Below are positions 34,590 to 43,866 of a DNA stretch of 48,480 nt, one piece after another. The notes below the pieces were generated by a model, which saw only the letters and a list, made by a program, of their open reading frames with translations, was not told the origin of the DNA and made no database searches. The stretch lies in assembly GCA_964507325.1 (NCBI GenBank), contig CAZDQL010000046.1, positions 1 to 48,480 on the forward strand, in the 5' to 3' direction. Made by a program: the position numbers and the translations under genes. The DNA is from CAZDQL01 sp964507325 (lineage in GTDB: Bacteria > Planctomycetota > UBA1135 > GCA-002686595). Each line of letters opens with the position of its first letter. Within the stretch, counting starts at the first letter, position 1.

Positions 34590-35552
34590 TCACTCGCCGA
34601 TCACCTGCGACGCGTCGATGCCGATCTGCTTCTCGAGCCAGCGGAACTGGTCCTTGCGCAGCTTGGGCGTCTGGCCGTGGCCGGAGTCGTACCAGAGGAT
34701 CGTCTTGGGCTCGCTGCCCGCCTCCTGGTAGACGCGCGCGGTCTCCGCGGGCACCAGCTCGTCCGTCTTTCCGTTCTGGAATAGCAGGTGCGCGGGAGCG
34801 GCGTGGGCGACGAAGCGGATCGGCTCGATCGGCTCCATCATCGCCCGCCACTCCTGCCAGCGCTCCTCGGAGAGATTCCGGGGCGGACCCGGTCCGTCGT
34901 CCGGACCGGTGAAGTGGGCGACCAGGCCGCCGTCGCCGACCACGAGCACGTAGGCCTTCAACCGCCGCTCGATCCCCGCGAGCAGCCCGCCCATCGCTCC
35001 CCCGTAGCTGCCGCCGACGTAGGCGAGGCGCTCCTCATCCACCCAGGGCAGGGACTCGAGCAGATCGGCGCCCCGCATCAGGTCCTGCATGAGCTGGACC
35101 TGTTCGTCCCGATCCTGCTGCGTGAACTTGACGATCTCCTCGCGCGGACCGTCCGGTCGAGCCCAGGGGGCGCTGATGGCCAGCACCACGGCTCCCGACT
35201 TCACGTAGTCCGAGGCGTACTGCTTGGATCCCTCGCGGCTGCCGGGCATGCCGTGCATGAGCAGGATCCCCGCGTAGGGCCCGTCGCCCTCCGGCTGGTA
35301 GAGGTAGGCGGGAACGCGTCCTCCCGCCGGGCTCGCGTAGGTCAGGTCGGTGCGCGAGTACCCGGCGAAGGTCGCATAGTCCCGTTCCTCGATGTCGAGA
35401 TCCTCCTCCCGGTCGTACTCGAACAGGGCGAGCGTCTCCTTCTCGATGGGACTCGGCTTCTCCTCGGCGGTCGGAGCGGCGGAGTCCTGGGGCGACGGGG
35501 CGAGGAGCAGGAGGGGGAGACCGAGGGCGAGGGGGCCGAAGGCGGTGGACAT
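34590..35552 (-). CDS. Exported alpha/beta hydrolase (dienelactone-hydrolase/acetyl-xylan-esterase-like)
   Basis: Protein of 320 aa with a Sec signal (about 1-20) and GGAGAG seven bases before the ATG. The fold is clear: GILLMHGMPGSREGSK (oxyanion region), YVGGSYGGAMGG with nucleophile Ser182, FQNGKTDELVP with Asp264, and YDSGHG with His292, a complete catalytic triad. The short strand order is that of dienelactone hydrolases and related secreted esterases or peptidases. The substrate is unknown; beside a sulfatase and other glycan enzymes, an ester-linked polysaccharide is a reasonable guess. Confidence 0.85.
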   Translation of the reverse strand: MSTAFGPLALGLPLLLLAPSPQDSAAPTAEEKPSPIEKETLALFEYDREEDLDIEERDYATFAGYSRTDLTYASPAGGRVPAYLYQPEGDGPYAGILLMHGMPGSREGSKQYASDYVKSGAVVLAISAPWARPDGPREEIVKFTQQDRDEQVQLMQDLMRGADLLESLPWVDEERLAYVGGSYGGAMGGLLAGIERRLKAYVLVVGDGGLVAHFTGPDDGPGPPRNLSEERWQEWRAMMEPIEPIRFVAHAAPAHLLFQNGKTDELVPAETARVYQEAGSEPKTILWYDSGHGQTPKLRKDQFRWLEKQIGIDASQVIGE

Positions 35553-35687
35553 CGTCGTTCTCTCCGGAGGGTGGTGGTGGCGCCGGCGTTCAAGTAGGGG
35601 CCGCTACGCGCAAGCCCGAGGCTCTTTTGTAGGTTTCCTGTGGCGACCGGGGCGCCGGCCGGAACTGTAACGATATGGACCTCGTTG

Positions 35688-37178
35688 CTAGCCGTCGTCG
35701 CCCAGGCGGGTGCGGAGCTCGGACAGCTGGTCCTGGAGGCGCTTCACCAGCGTGCGGTGCTCCGGCCGGTCGTGGAGGTCGATCAGCTCGTCGGGGTCCG
35801 CCTCCAGGTCGTACAGCTCCCAACGGTCCACGTCCACCAGCGCATCTTCCCGGCCGCGCAGGGGTCTTCCCGAGCCCTCGAAGTGGATCAACTTGTAGCG
35901 CGACGTGCGGATGCCGTACTGCGGTGGGATGTTGTATTCGTTGACGTACAGGCGGTAGTACATCGCCTCGCGCCAGTCGTCGGGCGTGCGCCCTCGCATC
36001 AGGGGCACGAGCGAGCGTCCCTGCATGTCCGCCGGCACCTCCAGGCCCGCCAGCTCCAGGAAGGTCGGGGCGAAGTCCGTGTTCACCACGAGGTCGGTGT
36101 TGACCGCTCCCGCCTCGACCAGCGGAGGGCAACTCACGATCAACGGCATGCGCAGGCACGGCTCGTACATCCAGCGCTTGTCGAATAGGTTCTTCTCGCC
36201 GAGGAAGAAGCCCTGGTCCGAGCTGTAGACGACGATCGTGCGCTCGCGCAGCCCGTGGTCGTCCAGGTAGTCGAGCATGCGGCCGAGGCCGTCGTCGATG
36301 CCCGCCGCCGTGCGCAGGTAGTCCTTGACGTAAACCTGCCAGAGCCAGCGGCGCCGCTCTCGCTGCGAGAGCTCCTGGGGTGGAGCGCCCCAGTAGTCGG
36401 TCATCCAGTGCGGCAGCGTGTCGATCGACACGTGGCAGGAGGAGGCCGGCCGCTCGGGATGCTGCAGGTCGAAGAAGAGCGTCTCCGGCTCGGGTAGATC
36501 GACGCCCTCGAAGGTCGACTCGTGGCGCGGCGCCGGCTCCCAGGGCATGTGCGTCGCCTTGTCCTGGACGCAGAGCAGGAACGGGCGGTCGTCGGCGCGC
36601 TCGTCGAGCCACTCGATGGCCAGGTCGACGATCACGTCACTGACGTGCCCCTCGTGCACCCGCCGCCCCGTGCTCCAGATCAGCTCGGGATTCCGATAAC
36701 GCCCCTGGCCGGGGAGGATCGCATACGTGTCGAAGCCCGGCGGGTCCTCGCCGATGTGGTACTTCCCGAAGAGCGCCGTCTGGTAGCCCGCCTGCTGCAG
36801 GTACTCGGGAAAGGTGCGGTGCGCGGCGCGGTCGTAGCTCGCCCATCCCATGCCCCCCGTGACGTGCCCGTACTTCCCCGTGAGCACCGTCGTCCGGCTC
36901 GGCCGGCAGATCGACTCCGTGCAGAAGCAGTTGTCGAACCGCATCCCCTCCCGGGCGAGACGATCGAGGTGCGGCGTCTCGACGAGCGCGCTTCCGTAGG
37001 CCCCGATCGCCGACGTGGCGTGGTCGTCGGAGAACACGAAGAGGATGTTGGGGCGCGTCCGAGAGGCGCGGGGCTCGTCTCGAGGGAAGGAGAGATCCGT
37101 CGAGGCCCCCTCGGCGCGGAAGAGGAGCCCGATCGAGAGCACGAGGGTCAGAGCAACGAGAGCCGTCGGCGCCTTCAT
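35688..37178 (-). CDS. Exported sulfatase (S1 family, GlcNAc-6-sulfatase-like)
   Basis: Protein of 496 aa with a Sec signal (about 1-25). The sulfatase signature SICRPSRTTVLTGKYGH holds Cys91 in CxPSR, the site converted to formylglycine by a maturase encoded elsewhere. Calcium ligands are in FSDDHA (Asp51, Asp52) and in VVYSSDQGFFLGEKNLFDKR. The C-terminal subdomain with GRSLVPLMRGRTPDDWREAMYY and the WELYDLEADPDELIDL ending matches heparan or N-acetylglucosamine-6-sulfatase-like planctomycete enzymes. It removes sulfate esters from a polysaccharide in the periplasm or outside. The start lies six bases after the stop of the second amidohydrolase gene, so it is the third gene of that operon. 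Confidence 0.92.
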   Translation of the reverse strand: MKAPTALVALTLVLSIGLLFRAEGASTDLSFPRDEPRASRTRPNILFVFSDDHATSAIGAYGSALVETPHLDRLAREGMRFDNCFCTESICRPSRTTVLTGKYGHVTGGMGWASYDRAAHRTFPEYLQQAGYQTALFGKYHIGEDPPGFDTYAILPGQGRYRNPELIWSTGRRVHEGHVSDVIVDLAIEWLDERADDRPFLLCVQDKATHMPWEPAPRHESTFEGVDLPEPETLFFDLQHPERPASSCHVSIDTLPHWMTDYWGAPPQELSQRERRRWLWQVYVKDYLRTAAGIDDGLGRMLDYLDDHGLRERTIVVYSSDQGFFLGEKNLFDKRWMYEPCLRMPLIVSCPPLVEAGAVNTDLVVNTDFAPTFLELAGLEVPADMQGRSLVPLMRGRTPDDWREAMYYRLYVNEYNIPPQYGIRTSRYKLIHFEGSGRPLRGREDALVDVDRWELYDLEADPDELIDLHDRPEHRTLVKRLQDQLSELRTRLGDDG

Positions 37179-37184
37179 GCGCAG

Positions 37185-38945
37185 CTACTCCTCGCGCTCG
37201 AAGACCACCTGGCCCCCGACCACGGTCAGGTCCACGTTCATCTCCAGGATCGTCGCGGGATCGATCTCGAGCAGATTCCGGTCGCAGACCGTGAGGTCGG
37301 CCAGCTTGCCGGGGGCGATCGAGCCGCGCAGGTGGTCCTCGAAGGCGGCGCGGGCGTTCTCGATCGTGTAGGCGCGCAGGGCCTCGTGCACGCTGATCTT
37401 CTGCTCGGGGAACCAGCCGCCCTGCGGCTCGCCGGTCACGGTGGTCCGATTCACCGCCGCGTGGATCAGGTACTTGGGATGGACGTGGTACTCGGCGGCG
37501 GAGGTCCCCGGCCAGTCCGACCCGAAGGAGAGCGCGGCGCCGTGGTCGAGCAGCGAGCGGAAGGCGTAGGCGCCCCGGCAGCGCTCGTGGCCGATGCGCT
37601 CCTCCATCCAGCGCATGTCGTCGGAGACGTGGTACGGATTCACCTCTGCGATCACCCCCAGCTTCTCGAAGCGCGGGAAGTCCTCCTCGCGGATCACCTG
37701 GGCGTGGATGACGCGATAGCCCTCGAGGTCCCGGCCCAGGTCCTGCATCAGCCGCTCGTAGGTGTCGAGCATCAGCGCGACGCCCTTGGTGCCGATGGCG
37801 TGCACGTTGGCCACGAAGCCGGCGTCGTGGGCGACCCGCAGCAGGTCGTACATCTTCTCCATGTTCCCGACCGAAAAGTCGGGCACGTCGCTCGTGTGGC
37901 GACGGTAGTGCCCGTAGTTCGTCGGCTGGTCGTCGTAGGGCTGGAAGAAGAGGGCCCCGTGGGTGCCCATGATGCCGTCGATGTAGCCCTTGAGCGCTCC
38001 GTAGCGCAGCCACGGATCGGGGGCCCGAGTCACGGGGTGCAGCCCCATGGTCAGCCCCTGCTCCCGCAACTCGGCGCCGCGGGAGAGGTCGGGACGCAGC
38101 CAGACGCGGCAGGTGAGCTCACCCGCCTGCTGGAGCTCCGCGAAGCGCGCCGTCTGGTCGGGGACCGCGATGTCGTGGACCTCGACGATTCCCGACTCCG
38201 CGAGGCGGCGCAGCGCCGCCCGGTTCTCGGCCAGGAGCCGCGCCTGCGACTTGGGAGTCACCACGGCGCGCAGCCTCTCGAGCGCGGGCGAGCCGCGCTC
38301 GATGAGCCCCGTGGGGCGCCCGCTGAGGTCGAGCAGCATGCCCTCGAGGGGAGCATCCTCCAGCCCGGCGGCCCGCAGAGCGGCCGTGTTGGCGAGGTAC
38401 AGCTCGCGATCGAAGCTGTTCAAGAGGCACGGGTGCGCACGAGTCACCTCGTCGATGGTCCCGCGCGAGGGCCTCCAGCGCTCGGCGGCCTTGGGCCCGG
38501 ACTCGGCGGCGCCGAGCGCCCACTGCTCGTACGCGCCCCACAGGCCCCCGGTGATCCATTCGCCGTCGTCGAGGATCTGGACCACGCGCGCGAGCTCGGC
38601 GTGCAGTCCGTCGTCGCTGGACACGGCCAGCAGGTTGGCGTCGTTGATCAGGGCGCCGGAGCGGTTGAAGTGCACGTGCCCGTCGATGAAGCCGGGGACC
38701 ACGAAGCGGCCGTCGAGGTCGATCACGCGCGTGCGCGGGCCGCGGTACTCGAGGGCCTCCCGCTCGTCGTCCAGGACCGCGGTGATCGTGTCACCCGTGA
38801 CGACCACCGCCGACGCCCAGGGGCGATCGGGCTGCATGGTGTAGACCTCGGCGTCGAGGAGGATCAACGTCGCCCGCGGACCGGCGCAGCTCGCCAGCGC
38901 GGCGAGAACGAGAGCGGGCAGCAGGCAGGAGGCAAGCCTGGCCAC
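37185..38945 (-). CDS. YtcJ-like amidohydrolase, predicted lipoprotein (second of tandem pair)
   Basis: Starts at a GTG at 38945, two bases after the stop of its paralogue; the frame is open far upstream only as a shadow of that gene. The product has 586 aa with a lipoprotein signal (LAALASC, Cys20). It is an amidohydrolase_3-type enzyme: VPGFIDGHVHF with the metal-binding HxH (His90, His92), GYIDGIMGTHGALF, NVHAIGTKGV, and FGSDWPGTSAAEYHVHP before the C-terminal strands returning to the small beta domain (APGKLADLTVCDRNLLEID). These enzymes hydrolyse amides or related bonds with one or two metals; the substrate is unknown. Middle gene of a three-gene operon with its paralogue and the sulfatase. 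Confidence 0.87.
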   Translation of the reverse strand: MARLASCLLPALVLAALASCAGPRATLILLDAEVYTMQPDRPWASAVVVTGDTITAVLDDEREALEYRGPRTRVIDLDGRFVVPGFIDGHVHFNRSGALINDANLLAVSSDDGLHAELARVVQILDDGEWITGGLWGAYEQWALGAAESGPKAAERWRPSRGTIDEVTRAHPCLLNSFDRELYLANTAALRAAGLEDAPLEGMLLDLSGRPTGLIERGSPALERLRAVVTPKSQARLLAENRAALRRLAESGIVEVHDIAVPDQTARFAELQQAGELTCRVWLRPDLSRGAELREQGLTMGLHPVTRAPDPWLRYGALKGYIDGIMGTHGALFFQPYDDQPTNYGHYRRHTSDVPDFSVGNMEKMYDLLRVAHDAGFVANVHAIGTKGVALMLDTYERLMQDLGRDLEGYRVIHAQVIREEDFPRFEKLGVIAEVNPYHVSDDMRWMEERIGHERCRGAYAFRSLLDHGAALSFGSDWPGTSAAEYHVHPKYLIHAAVNRTTVTGEPQGGWFPEQKISVHEALRAYTIENARAAFEDHLRGSIAPGKLADLTVCDRNLLEIDPATILEMNVDLTVVGGQVVFEREE

Positions 38946-38947
38946 GG

Positions 38948-40672
38948 CTACTCCCCCGCCTTCTTGTACTTCACCTCGCCCCCGACGATCGTGTAGACGA
39001 CCTGCGTGCCGAGGATCTCCTCCGCGGGGATCGTCATGATGTCCCGCGACAGGACGGTGACGTCCGCGAGCTTGCCCGGGCTGAGGGAGCCCTTGAGGTC
39101 CTCGTCGAAGGCCGCGTAGGCCCCGTCGAGCGTGTACGAGCGCAGGGCCTCGGCGCGGGTCATCGCCTGGTCTCCGTAGAACACGTCGCCGCTCTTCGTG
39201 CGCCGGGAGACGCTGGCGTGGAAGGAGGCGATCGGATCCACGTCCTCGACCGGAGCGTCCGTGCCGTTGCTGATCACCGCGCCCGCGTTGCGCAGGTCGC
39301 GCCATACGTAGGCGCCCTCCTGCGCCCGCTCTTCGCCCAGACGCTTGATCACCCAGGGGGCGTCCGAGGTGCAGTGGATGCCCTGCATCGCGGCGATCAC
39401 GCCGAGCCGGCCGAAGCGGGGGACGTCGTCCGGGTGGATGTGCTGGGCGTGCTCGACGCGCCAGCGCAGGTCCTCCTTGTCCGGGTGCGTGGCGAACGCC
39501 TGCGCGTAGATGTCGAGGGTCTCCCGGTTGCCCCGATCCCCGATCGCGTGCGTGCAGAGCTGGAAGCCGTTCTCGATGGCGATGCGTGCCGTCTCTCGCA
39601 TCTTCTCGACCGGCTCGGTGTTGAGCCCCACGCTCGTGGGCAGGCTCTCGTAGGGCTCGAGCAGCCACGCGCCGTGCGAACCCAGGGCGCCGTCGATCAA
39701 GCGCTTGACGCTGCGCACCGTGAGGTGGTGGTTCCCCACCCCGATCAGCCGGTAGTCGGCGATGCGCTCCTCCAGCCGCGCGTTGCCCTCGGAGAGCATC
39801 GCGTAGAGCCGCACGTCGAGCTCGCCGCTCTCCGCCAGCTCGCGGAACAGATCCACGGTCCCGAAGGAGACCCCGGCGTCGTGGAAGCTGGTGATGCCCT
39901 TGGAGAGGCACTCCTGCTCGGCCAGCTCGATGATCCGGATGCGTTCGGCCTTGAGCTGCTCGGCGGTCCGGCCCTCGTCGTACGAGCTCATGCCCCGACT
40001 GATCAGCCCCTCCGCGGTCTCCCGGAACACGCCGATCGCCTGGCCGCTCGCGTCCCGGACGATCTCGCCGCCGTCCGGATTCGGGGTCTCGGCGCTGATC
40101 CCCGCCAGCTCCATGGCCTTGGCGTTGGCGAAGCAGGCGTGGCCGCTGGCGTGGCCGAGCACGACGGGGTTGTCGGGAGACACCGCGCTGAGCGAGTCGT
40201 GGTAGGGCAGGCCGTCCACGTTGGGCTGGGGCACCGTGTCCCACTTCTCCTGGTGCCAGCCGCGGCCCTGGATCCACTCGCCCGGCTCGGCCTCCTCGAC
40301 CGCCTGCGCCACCATGGCCACGACCTCGTCCCAGTTCCTCACGTGCATGAGCTGCAGGCGGGTCATCGACCGGCCCAGGCTCGTGAAGTGCGCGTGGCTG
40401 TCGATCAGCCCGGGGATCGCGAGGCGCCCCTCGAGGTCGATGACCTCCGTGCCCGAGGCGACGTGAGCGCGGATCGCCTCGTCACTCCCCACGGCGAGGA
40501 TGCGGTCCCCCACGATCGCAATCGCCTCCCCCTCGGGATGCGCGTCGTCGACCGTGACGACCTTGCCGTTGAGGAGCACCAGGTCCGCCACCTCGACAGA
40601 CTGGCATCCCCCAGCGACGCAGAGCAGAAGGAAGCCGAGAACGATTCTCCGATGACCAGTGTTTCTCCACAT
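38948..40672 (-). CDS. YtcJ-like amidohydrolase, predicted lipoprotein (first of tandem pair)
   Basis: A 574-aa protein with a lipoprotein signal (LLLCVAGGCQS, Cys23) and GGAGGG seven bases before the ATG. It shares the layout of the following gene: IPGLIDSHAHF with the metal-binding HxH (His93, His95), KRLIDGALGSHGAWLL, CTHAIGDRGNRETLD, EHAQHIHPDDVPRFGRLGVIA and SNGTDAPVEDVDP. The paralogues are clearly diverged, so they are not a recent duplication. Lipid anchoring suggests both act at the cell surface or in the periplasm, which is unusual for cytoplasmic-type metabolic amidohydrolases but common in planctomycetes and related lineages. Head of the operon with the second amidohydrolase and the sulfatase. 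Confidence 0.88.
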   Translation of the reverse strand: MWRNTGHRRIVLGFLLLCVAGGCQSVEVADLVLLNGKVVTVDDAHPEGEAIAIVGDRILAVGSDEAIRAHVASGTEVIDLEGRLAIPGLIDSHAHFTSLGRSMTRLQLMHVRNWDEVVAMVAQAVEEAEPGEWIQGRGWHQEKWDTVPQPNVDGLPYHDSLSAVSPDNPVVLGHASGHACFANAKAMELAGISAETPNPDGGEIVRDASGQAIGVFRETAEGLISRGMSSYDEGRTAEQLKAERIRIIELAEQECLSKGITSFHDAGVSFGTVDLFRELAESGELDVRLYAMLSEGNARLEERIADYRLIGVGNHHLTVRSVKRLIDGALGSHGAWLLEPYESLPTSVGLNTEPVEKMRETARIAIENGFQLCTHAIGDRGNRETLDIYAQAFATHPDKEDLRWRVEHAQHIHPDDVPRFGRLGVIAAMQGIHCTSDAPWVIKRLGEERAQEGAYVWRDLRNAGAVISNGTDAPVEDVDPIASFHASVSRRTKSGDVFYGDQAMTRAEALRSYTLDGAYAAFDEDLKGSLSPGKLADVTVLSRDIMTIPAEEILGTQVVYTIVGGEVKYKKAGE

Positions 40673-40859
40673 TCGTCTACCCTCCTCAGGATTGCCCCGT
40701 TCGCCGTCGCGGTGAATGCCGGCCGAGCGGCCCAGGTCACGTCGTACTGCCCGAGCTTAAGCCCTGCAACCGGAATCGGGGACGGGGGCGGGTGGATCCG
40801 CGCGCTCGTCCGGGCTCGAGCGCTCCTTACGTCGCTCTCACGTTGACCGCTGCGAGCGG

Positions 40860-41981
40860 CTACGGGCGGAGCGCCTCGAAGATCCCGTTCACGAGGAGGT
40901 GCACGTCGTTGTTCGATTCCGTCAGTGCGCACGAGACGGCGATGACCAGATCGAGCTCGCGCACCACGTACAACGTCTGACCTCCGTAGCCGAAGGACGC
41001 GACGTAGTCGAGCCGGCGTCCCGCGACCTTGCGGAAGCCCGGAAACCAGCCGTATCCGTAGTCCGCGCCCAGCGAGGGGATGCGCACGTGTTTGCGCGTG
41101 GCCCGCGCGACCCAGTCGCGCGACACGATCTGCTTCCCCTTCCACCGGCCGTCCTTCAGGAACAGCCAACCGAGCTTGGCCAGATCGCGAGTACGAAGCC
41201 CGAGGCCCCCGTCCGTCCCTCCCGTACACGGATACCCCATCGGATCGCGGTTCCACTGGTACCCGCGGATGCCCAGGGGATGGAGCAGGTGCTCCTCGGC
41301 AAACTCGTTGGCATGGAGCCCGGTCGCATCCTTGATGACCGCCGAGAGCAGGTGGATGCCGCCCGTGTTGTACAGCGGGTGCGTCCCCGGCTCGTGCACG
41401 ACCGACCGGCCCACCACGAACCGCATCCAGTCGTCTTCCTCGACCATGAGATGCTCGCAGTTCTCCTGGTCGTTGTAGGAGCTGCCGTGCTCGAACCAGT
41501 CCAGTCCGGAGGACATGGTCATCAGGTGCTCGAGCGTGACCTCGCCGAAGCGGGGATCGCGTACCGCCTCCTCCACGGAGGGCAGCAGCTCGAGCGCCGG
41601 AGTTTCCGCGCTCTCGATGAACTCCCGGTCGATGGCGATCCCGACCAGGGTCGACGTGACCGCCTTCGTGATCGAGGCGAGCGGATGGAGGGTGTTGCGC
41701 TGGCAGTGCGGGGAGTAGACCTCGTGCACCAGCGCCCCGTCCTTCACGATCACCAGCCCCAGGACGTTCGCGAAGCGCCTCTCGGTGAGCAGCCGCTGCG
41801 TCAGGGCCTCGATGCCCTGCTGCTCGATGCCCACCTCCTTCAGGTGGGCGACCTCCCAGCCGTCGCCGTGCTTCGTGGGCACGCGGTACGAGTACTCCTC
41901 CGAGCGGGTGGAGCACGGCGCGGCGGAGCAGAGGGTCAAGATGGCCGCCAGTGCGACTTTCGTGGGGGGGTAGGTCTGCAT
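40860..41981 (-). CDS. Serine hydrolase of the beta-lactamase/transpeptidase fold
   Basis: Protein of 373 aa with a short N-terminal hydrophobic segment (about 8-22; LTLCSAAPC may hold a lipobox). It matches the class C beta-lactamase/EstB-type family: LASITKAVTSTLVGIAID gives the SxxK pair Ser103 and Lys106, MTMSSGLDWFE follows, and PLYNTGGIHLLSAVI holds the catalytic Tyr204. The third motif (HxG or KTG in classical members) is replaced by FGYGGQ. Family members act as esterases, D-aminopeptidases or penicillin-binding enzymes; true beta-lactamase activity cannot be assumed. It lies upstream of the amidohydrolase operon on the same strand with 187 bases between. Confidence 0.85.
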   Translation of the reverse strand: MQTYPPTKVALAAILTLCSAAPCSTRSEEYSYRVPTKHGDGWEVAHLKEVGIEQQGIEALTQRLLTERRFANVLGLVIVKDGALVHEVYSPHCQRNTLHPLASITKAVTSTLVGIAIDREFIESAETPALELLPSVEEAVRDPRFGEVTLEHLMTMSSGLDWFEHGSSYNDQENCEHLMVEEDDWMRFVVGRSVVHEPGTHPLYNTGGIHLLSAVIKDATGLHANEFAEEHLLHPLGIRGYQWNRDPMGYPCTGGTDGGLGLRTRDLAKLGWLFLKDGRWKGKQIVSRDWVARATRKHVRIPSLGADYGYGWFPGFRKVAGRRLDYVASFGYGGQTLYVVRELDLVIAVSCALTESNNDVHLLVNGIFEALRP

Positions 41982-42128
41982 GGGAGCCCTGCGGGGAATC
42001 GCGATCGGCGGCTCACTTGCGCGAGGACCGCTGATCGGGTGCGCAACGGTGCCGTCCGTACGGCACCAGTCTCCTCACTGGCGCTGCGGTTGCAGGAATC
42101 CCGCAGAATCGAGGAACGGAGCCGGACG

Positions 42129-43604
42129 TCAGGTCGTCGTGGCGGCCGGCTCGCGGTCGCGAGGCCGGCTGATCTCGACGCTGGGCTCGTCGCCGTCCTC
42201 GTACAGGGCCTCACCGGTCCAGCAGTACGTGCAGAGCTTCTCTCGCGGCAGCCCGATCGCCTCCACCATGTCGTCGAGGGCCTGGTAGCGCAGCGAGGTC
42301 AGGCCGAGGCGCAGGCGAATCCTCTCCACCATGTCCGCGTACTGCGTGGACTCCGGATCGGCGTACTGGGTGACGTCCCCGCCGGGTCCTCCCTCGAGCT
42401 CGGCGATCGCCTTGCGGCCAGCGAGATCGAGCTCGGACTTGGAGCGGGAGAAGTTGAGGAACCTGCAGCTGCACACGAGCGGCGGGCAGGCGGGCCGCAT
42501 GTGCACCTCACGGGCTCCGTAGTCGAAGATGCGCGCAATCACGTCCTTCAGCTGCGTGCCCCGCACGATCGAGTCCTCGCAGAACAGGAGCCGGTTGCCA
42601 CGGATGAGCTCCGGAATCGGGATCAGCTTCATCCGCGCGACCAGGTCGCGGACGCGCTGCTCCTGGGGCATGAAGCTGCGGGGCCAGGTCGGGGTGTACT
42701 TGACGAAGGGACGTCGGTACGGCACGCCGGCCTCGGAGGCGTAGCCGATGGCGTGGCCGATCCCCGAGTCCGGGATGCCCGCCACGATGTCGATCTCGAC
42801 GTCGTCGGCCCTCGCGAGGGCCACCCCGCAGCGGTTGCGGACGTCCTCGACGTTCGCTCCCTCGTAGTGGGAAGCGGGATAGCCGTAGTAGACCCAGAGG
42901 AAGGAGCAGATCTGCATCTTGTCCCCGGGGGGCGAGACCTGCTCCACACCGTCCGGATCGATGCGCACGATCTCGGCGGGCCCCAGCTCGCGGACCACCT
43001 CGTACCCGAGATTCGGGAAGGCGGCGGTCTCGAGGGTCACCGCGAGGGAGCCGTTCTTGCGTCCGAGCGCCATGGGCGTACGCCCCAGCCGATCCCGGGC
43101 CGCGTAGACCGCGTCCTCGGTCAGGATCAGGACGGAGCACGAGCCCTTGACCTGCGCGTGGACGCTGTGGATCCCGTTCTCGATCGTGTCCTCCTGGTTG
43201 ATCAGGCTGGCGACGACCTCGGTCTGGTTGAACTCGGTTCCCTTCAGCTCGCTGAAGTGCGTCGCCTTGCCGCGCAGCGCGGCCTTGGCGAGAGCCTCCA
43301 GGTTGTCGATGCGGCCAACGGTGACGATCGCGTAGGGCCCGTGGTGCGAGGCGATCAGGAGCGGCTGGTCCTCGTAGTCGCTGATGACTCCGAGTCCCAT
43401 GCCCCCGTGGTACTTCGGGAGGTCGTCTTCGAACTTCGTGCGGAACGGAGTGTTGGTGATGTCGTGGATGTTCCTTCGAAACCGATCGTCGTTCTTCACC
43501 ACCATGCCGCCGCGTGACGTCCCGAGGTGGGAGTGGTAGTCCGTTCCGTAGAACAGGTCCGCCACGCAATCGTCCTTGGATACGACGCCGAAGAATCCGC
43601 CCAT
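42129..43604 (-). CDS. PurF-like amidophosphoribosyltransferase paralogue lacking the glutaminase cysteine
   Basis: Protein of 491 aa with AAGGA six bases before the ATG. It aligns over its full length with amidophosphoribosyltransferase (PurF), which makes phosphoribosylamine from PRPP and glutamine. The C-terminal phosphoribosyltransferase half is intact: GIPDSGIGHAIGYASEAGVPY, KYTPTWPRSFMPQEQRVRD and the PRPP loop FCEDSIVRGT (341-350). The Fe-S cysteines of the B. subtilis type seem kept (C233, one of C373/C378/C380, C458 and C461). The N-terminus is MGGFFG instead of MCGIxG, so the nucleophile is absent; the RYST and HNGN glutamine-site motifs are also changed. It may use ammonia, another amine, or act elsewhere. 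No purine genes are nearby. A group of such proteins exists in anaerobic bacteria as I recall, annotated as PurF. Confidence 0.85.
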   Translation of the reverse strand: MGGFFGVVSKDDCVADLFYGTDYHSHLGTSRGGMVVKNDDRFRRNIHDITNTPFRTKFEDDLPKYHGGMGLGVISDYEDQPLLIASHHGPYAIVTVGRIDNLEALAKAALRGKATHFSELKGTEFNQTEVVASLINQEDTIENGIHSVHAQVKGSCSVLILTEDAVYAARDRLGRTPMALGRKNGSLAVTLETAAFPNLGYEVVRELGPAEIVRIDPDGVEQVSPPGDKMQICSFLWVYYGYPASHYEGANVEDVRNRCGVALARADDVEIDIVAGIPDSGIGHAIGYASEAGVPYRRPFVKYTPTWPRSFMPQEQRVRDLVARMKLIPIPELIRGNRLLFCEDSIVRGTQLKDVIARIFDYGAREVHMRPACPPLVCSCRFLNFSRSKSELDLAGRKAIAELEGGPGGDVTQYADPESTQYADMVERIRLRLGLTSLRYQALDDMVEAIGLPREKLCTYCWTGEALYEDGDEPSVEISRPRDREPAATTT

Positions 43605-43866
43605 GTCTCGTCCTTGTTGGAAAGCGTTGGTGTGGTGGTTGTGAAGGCGGACGCCGCCGGTCCGAGGCCGCCTCGATCGTCGAAGGTGGCCCCGTAGCGT
43701 AGTTCACGCGCACCCTCCCGGGCAATCCTTCACTGACCTCGCGGGCGAGCGACCGGAGCCCGTCCAAGGGAAGCCGGGTGGGACTCGCGCTGCGCGCGTC
43801 GACGCTGTCTCACCTACCACGGGGTGTTGGCCTCCGCTTCCTCCTGGAGACAGGAGGGATCAGGGA
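43605..43866. other. Intergenic region between oxidoreductase and PurF-like genes
   Basis: About 260 bases on the minus-strand path between the Gfo/Idh/MocA gene and the PurF-like gene. The AAGGA of the PurF-like gene lies at its left end. I see no RNA gene, repeat or terminator with a T-run. Confidence 0.35.

Noticed and set aside
36522..38996. An 824-codon open frame on the plus strand
   Set aside because: Antisense to the sulfatase and amidohydrolase genes; no family features in its translation.
37185..40277. A 1030-codon minus-strand frame that could be read as one huge protein
   Set aside because: Its first part is an out-of-frame shadow of the first amidohydrolase; the real gene starts at the GTG at 38945 with a lipoprotein signal.
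40860..41981. Antibiotic-resistance beta-lactamase
   Set aside because: SxxK and Tyr motifs fit the broad serine-hydrolase family, but the third motif is FGYGGQ and not a KTG-type motif, so resistance is not supported.
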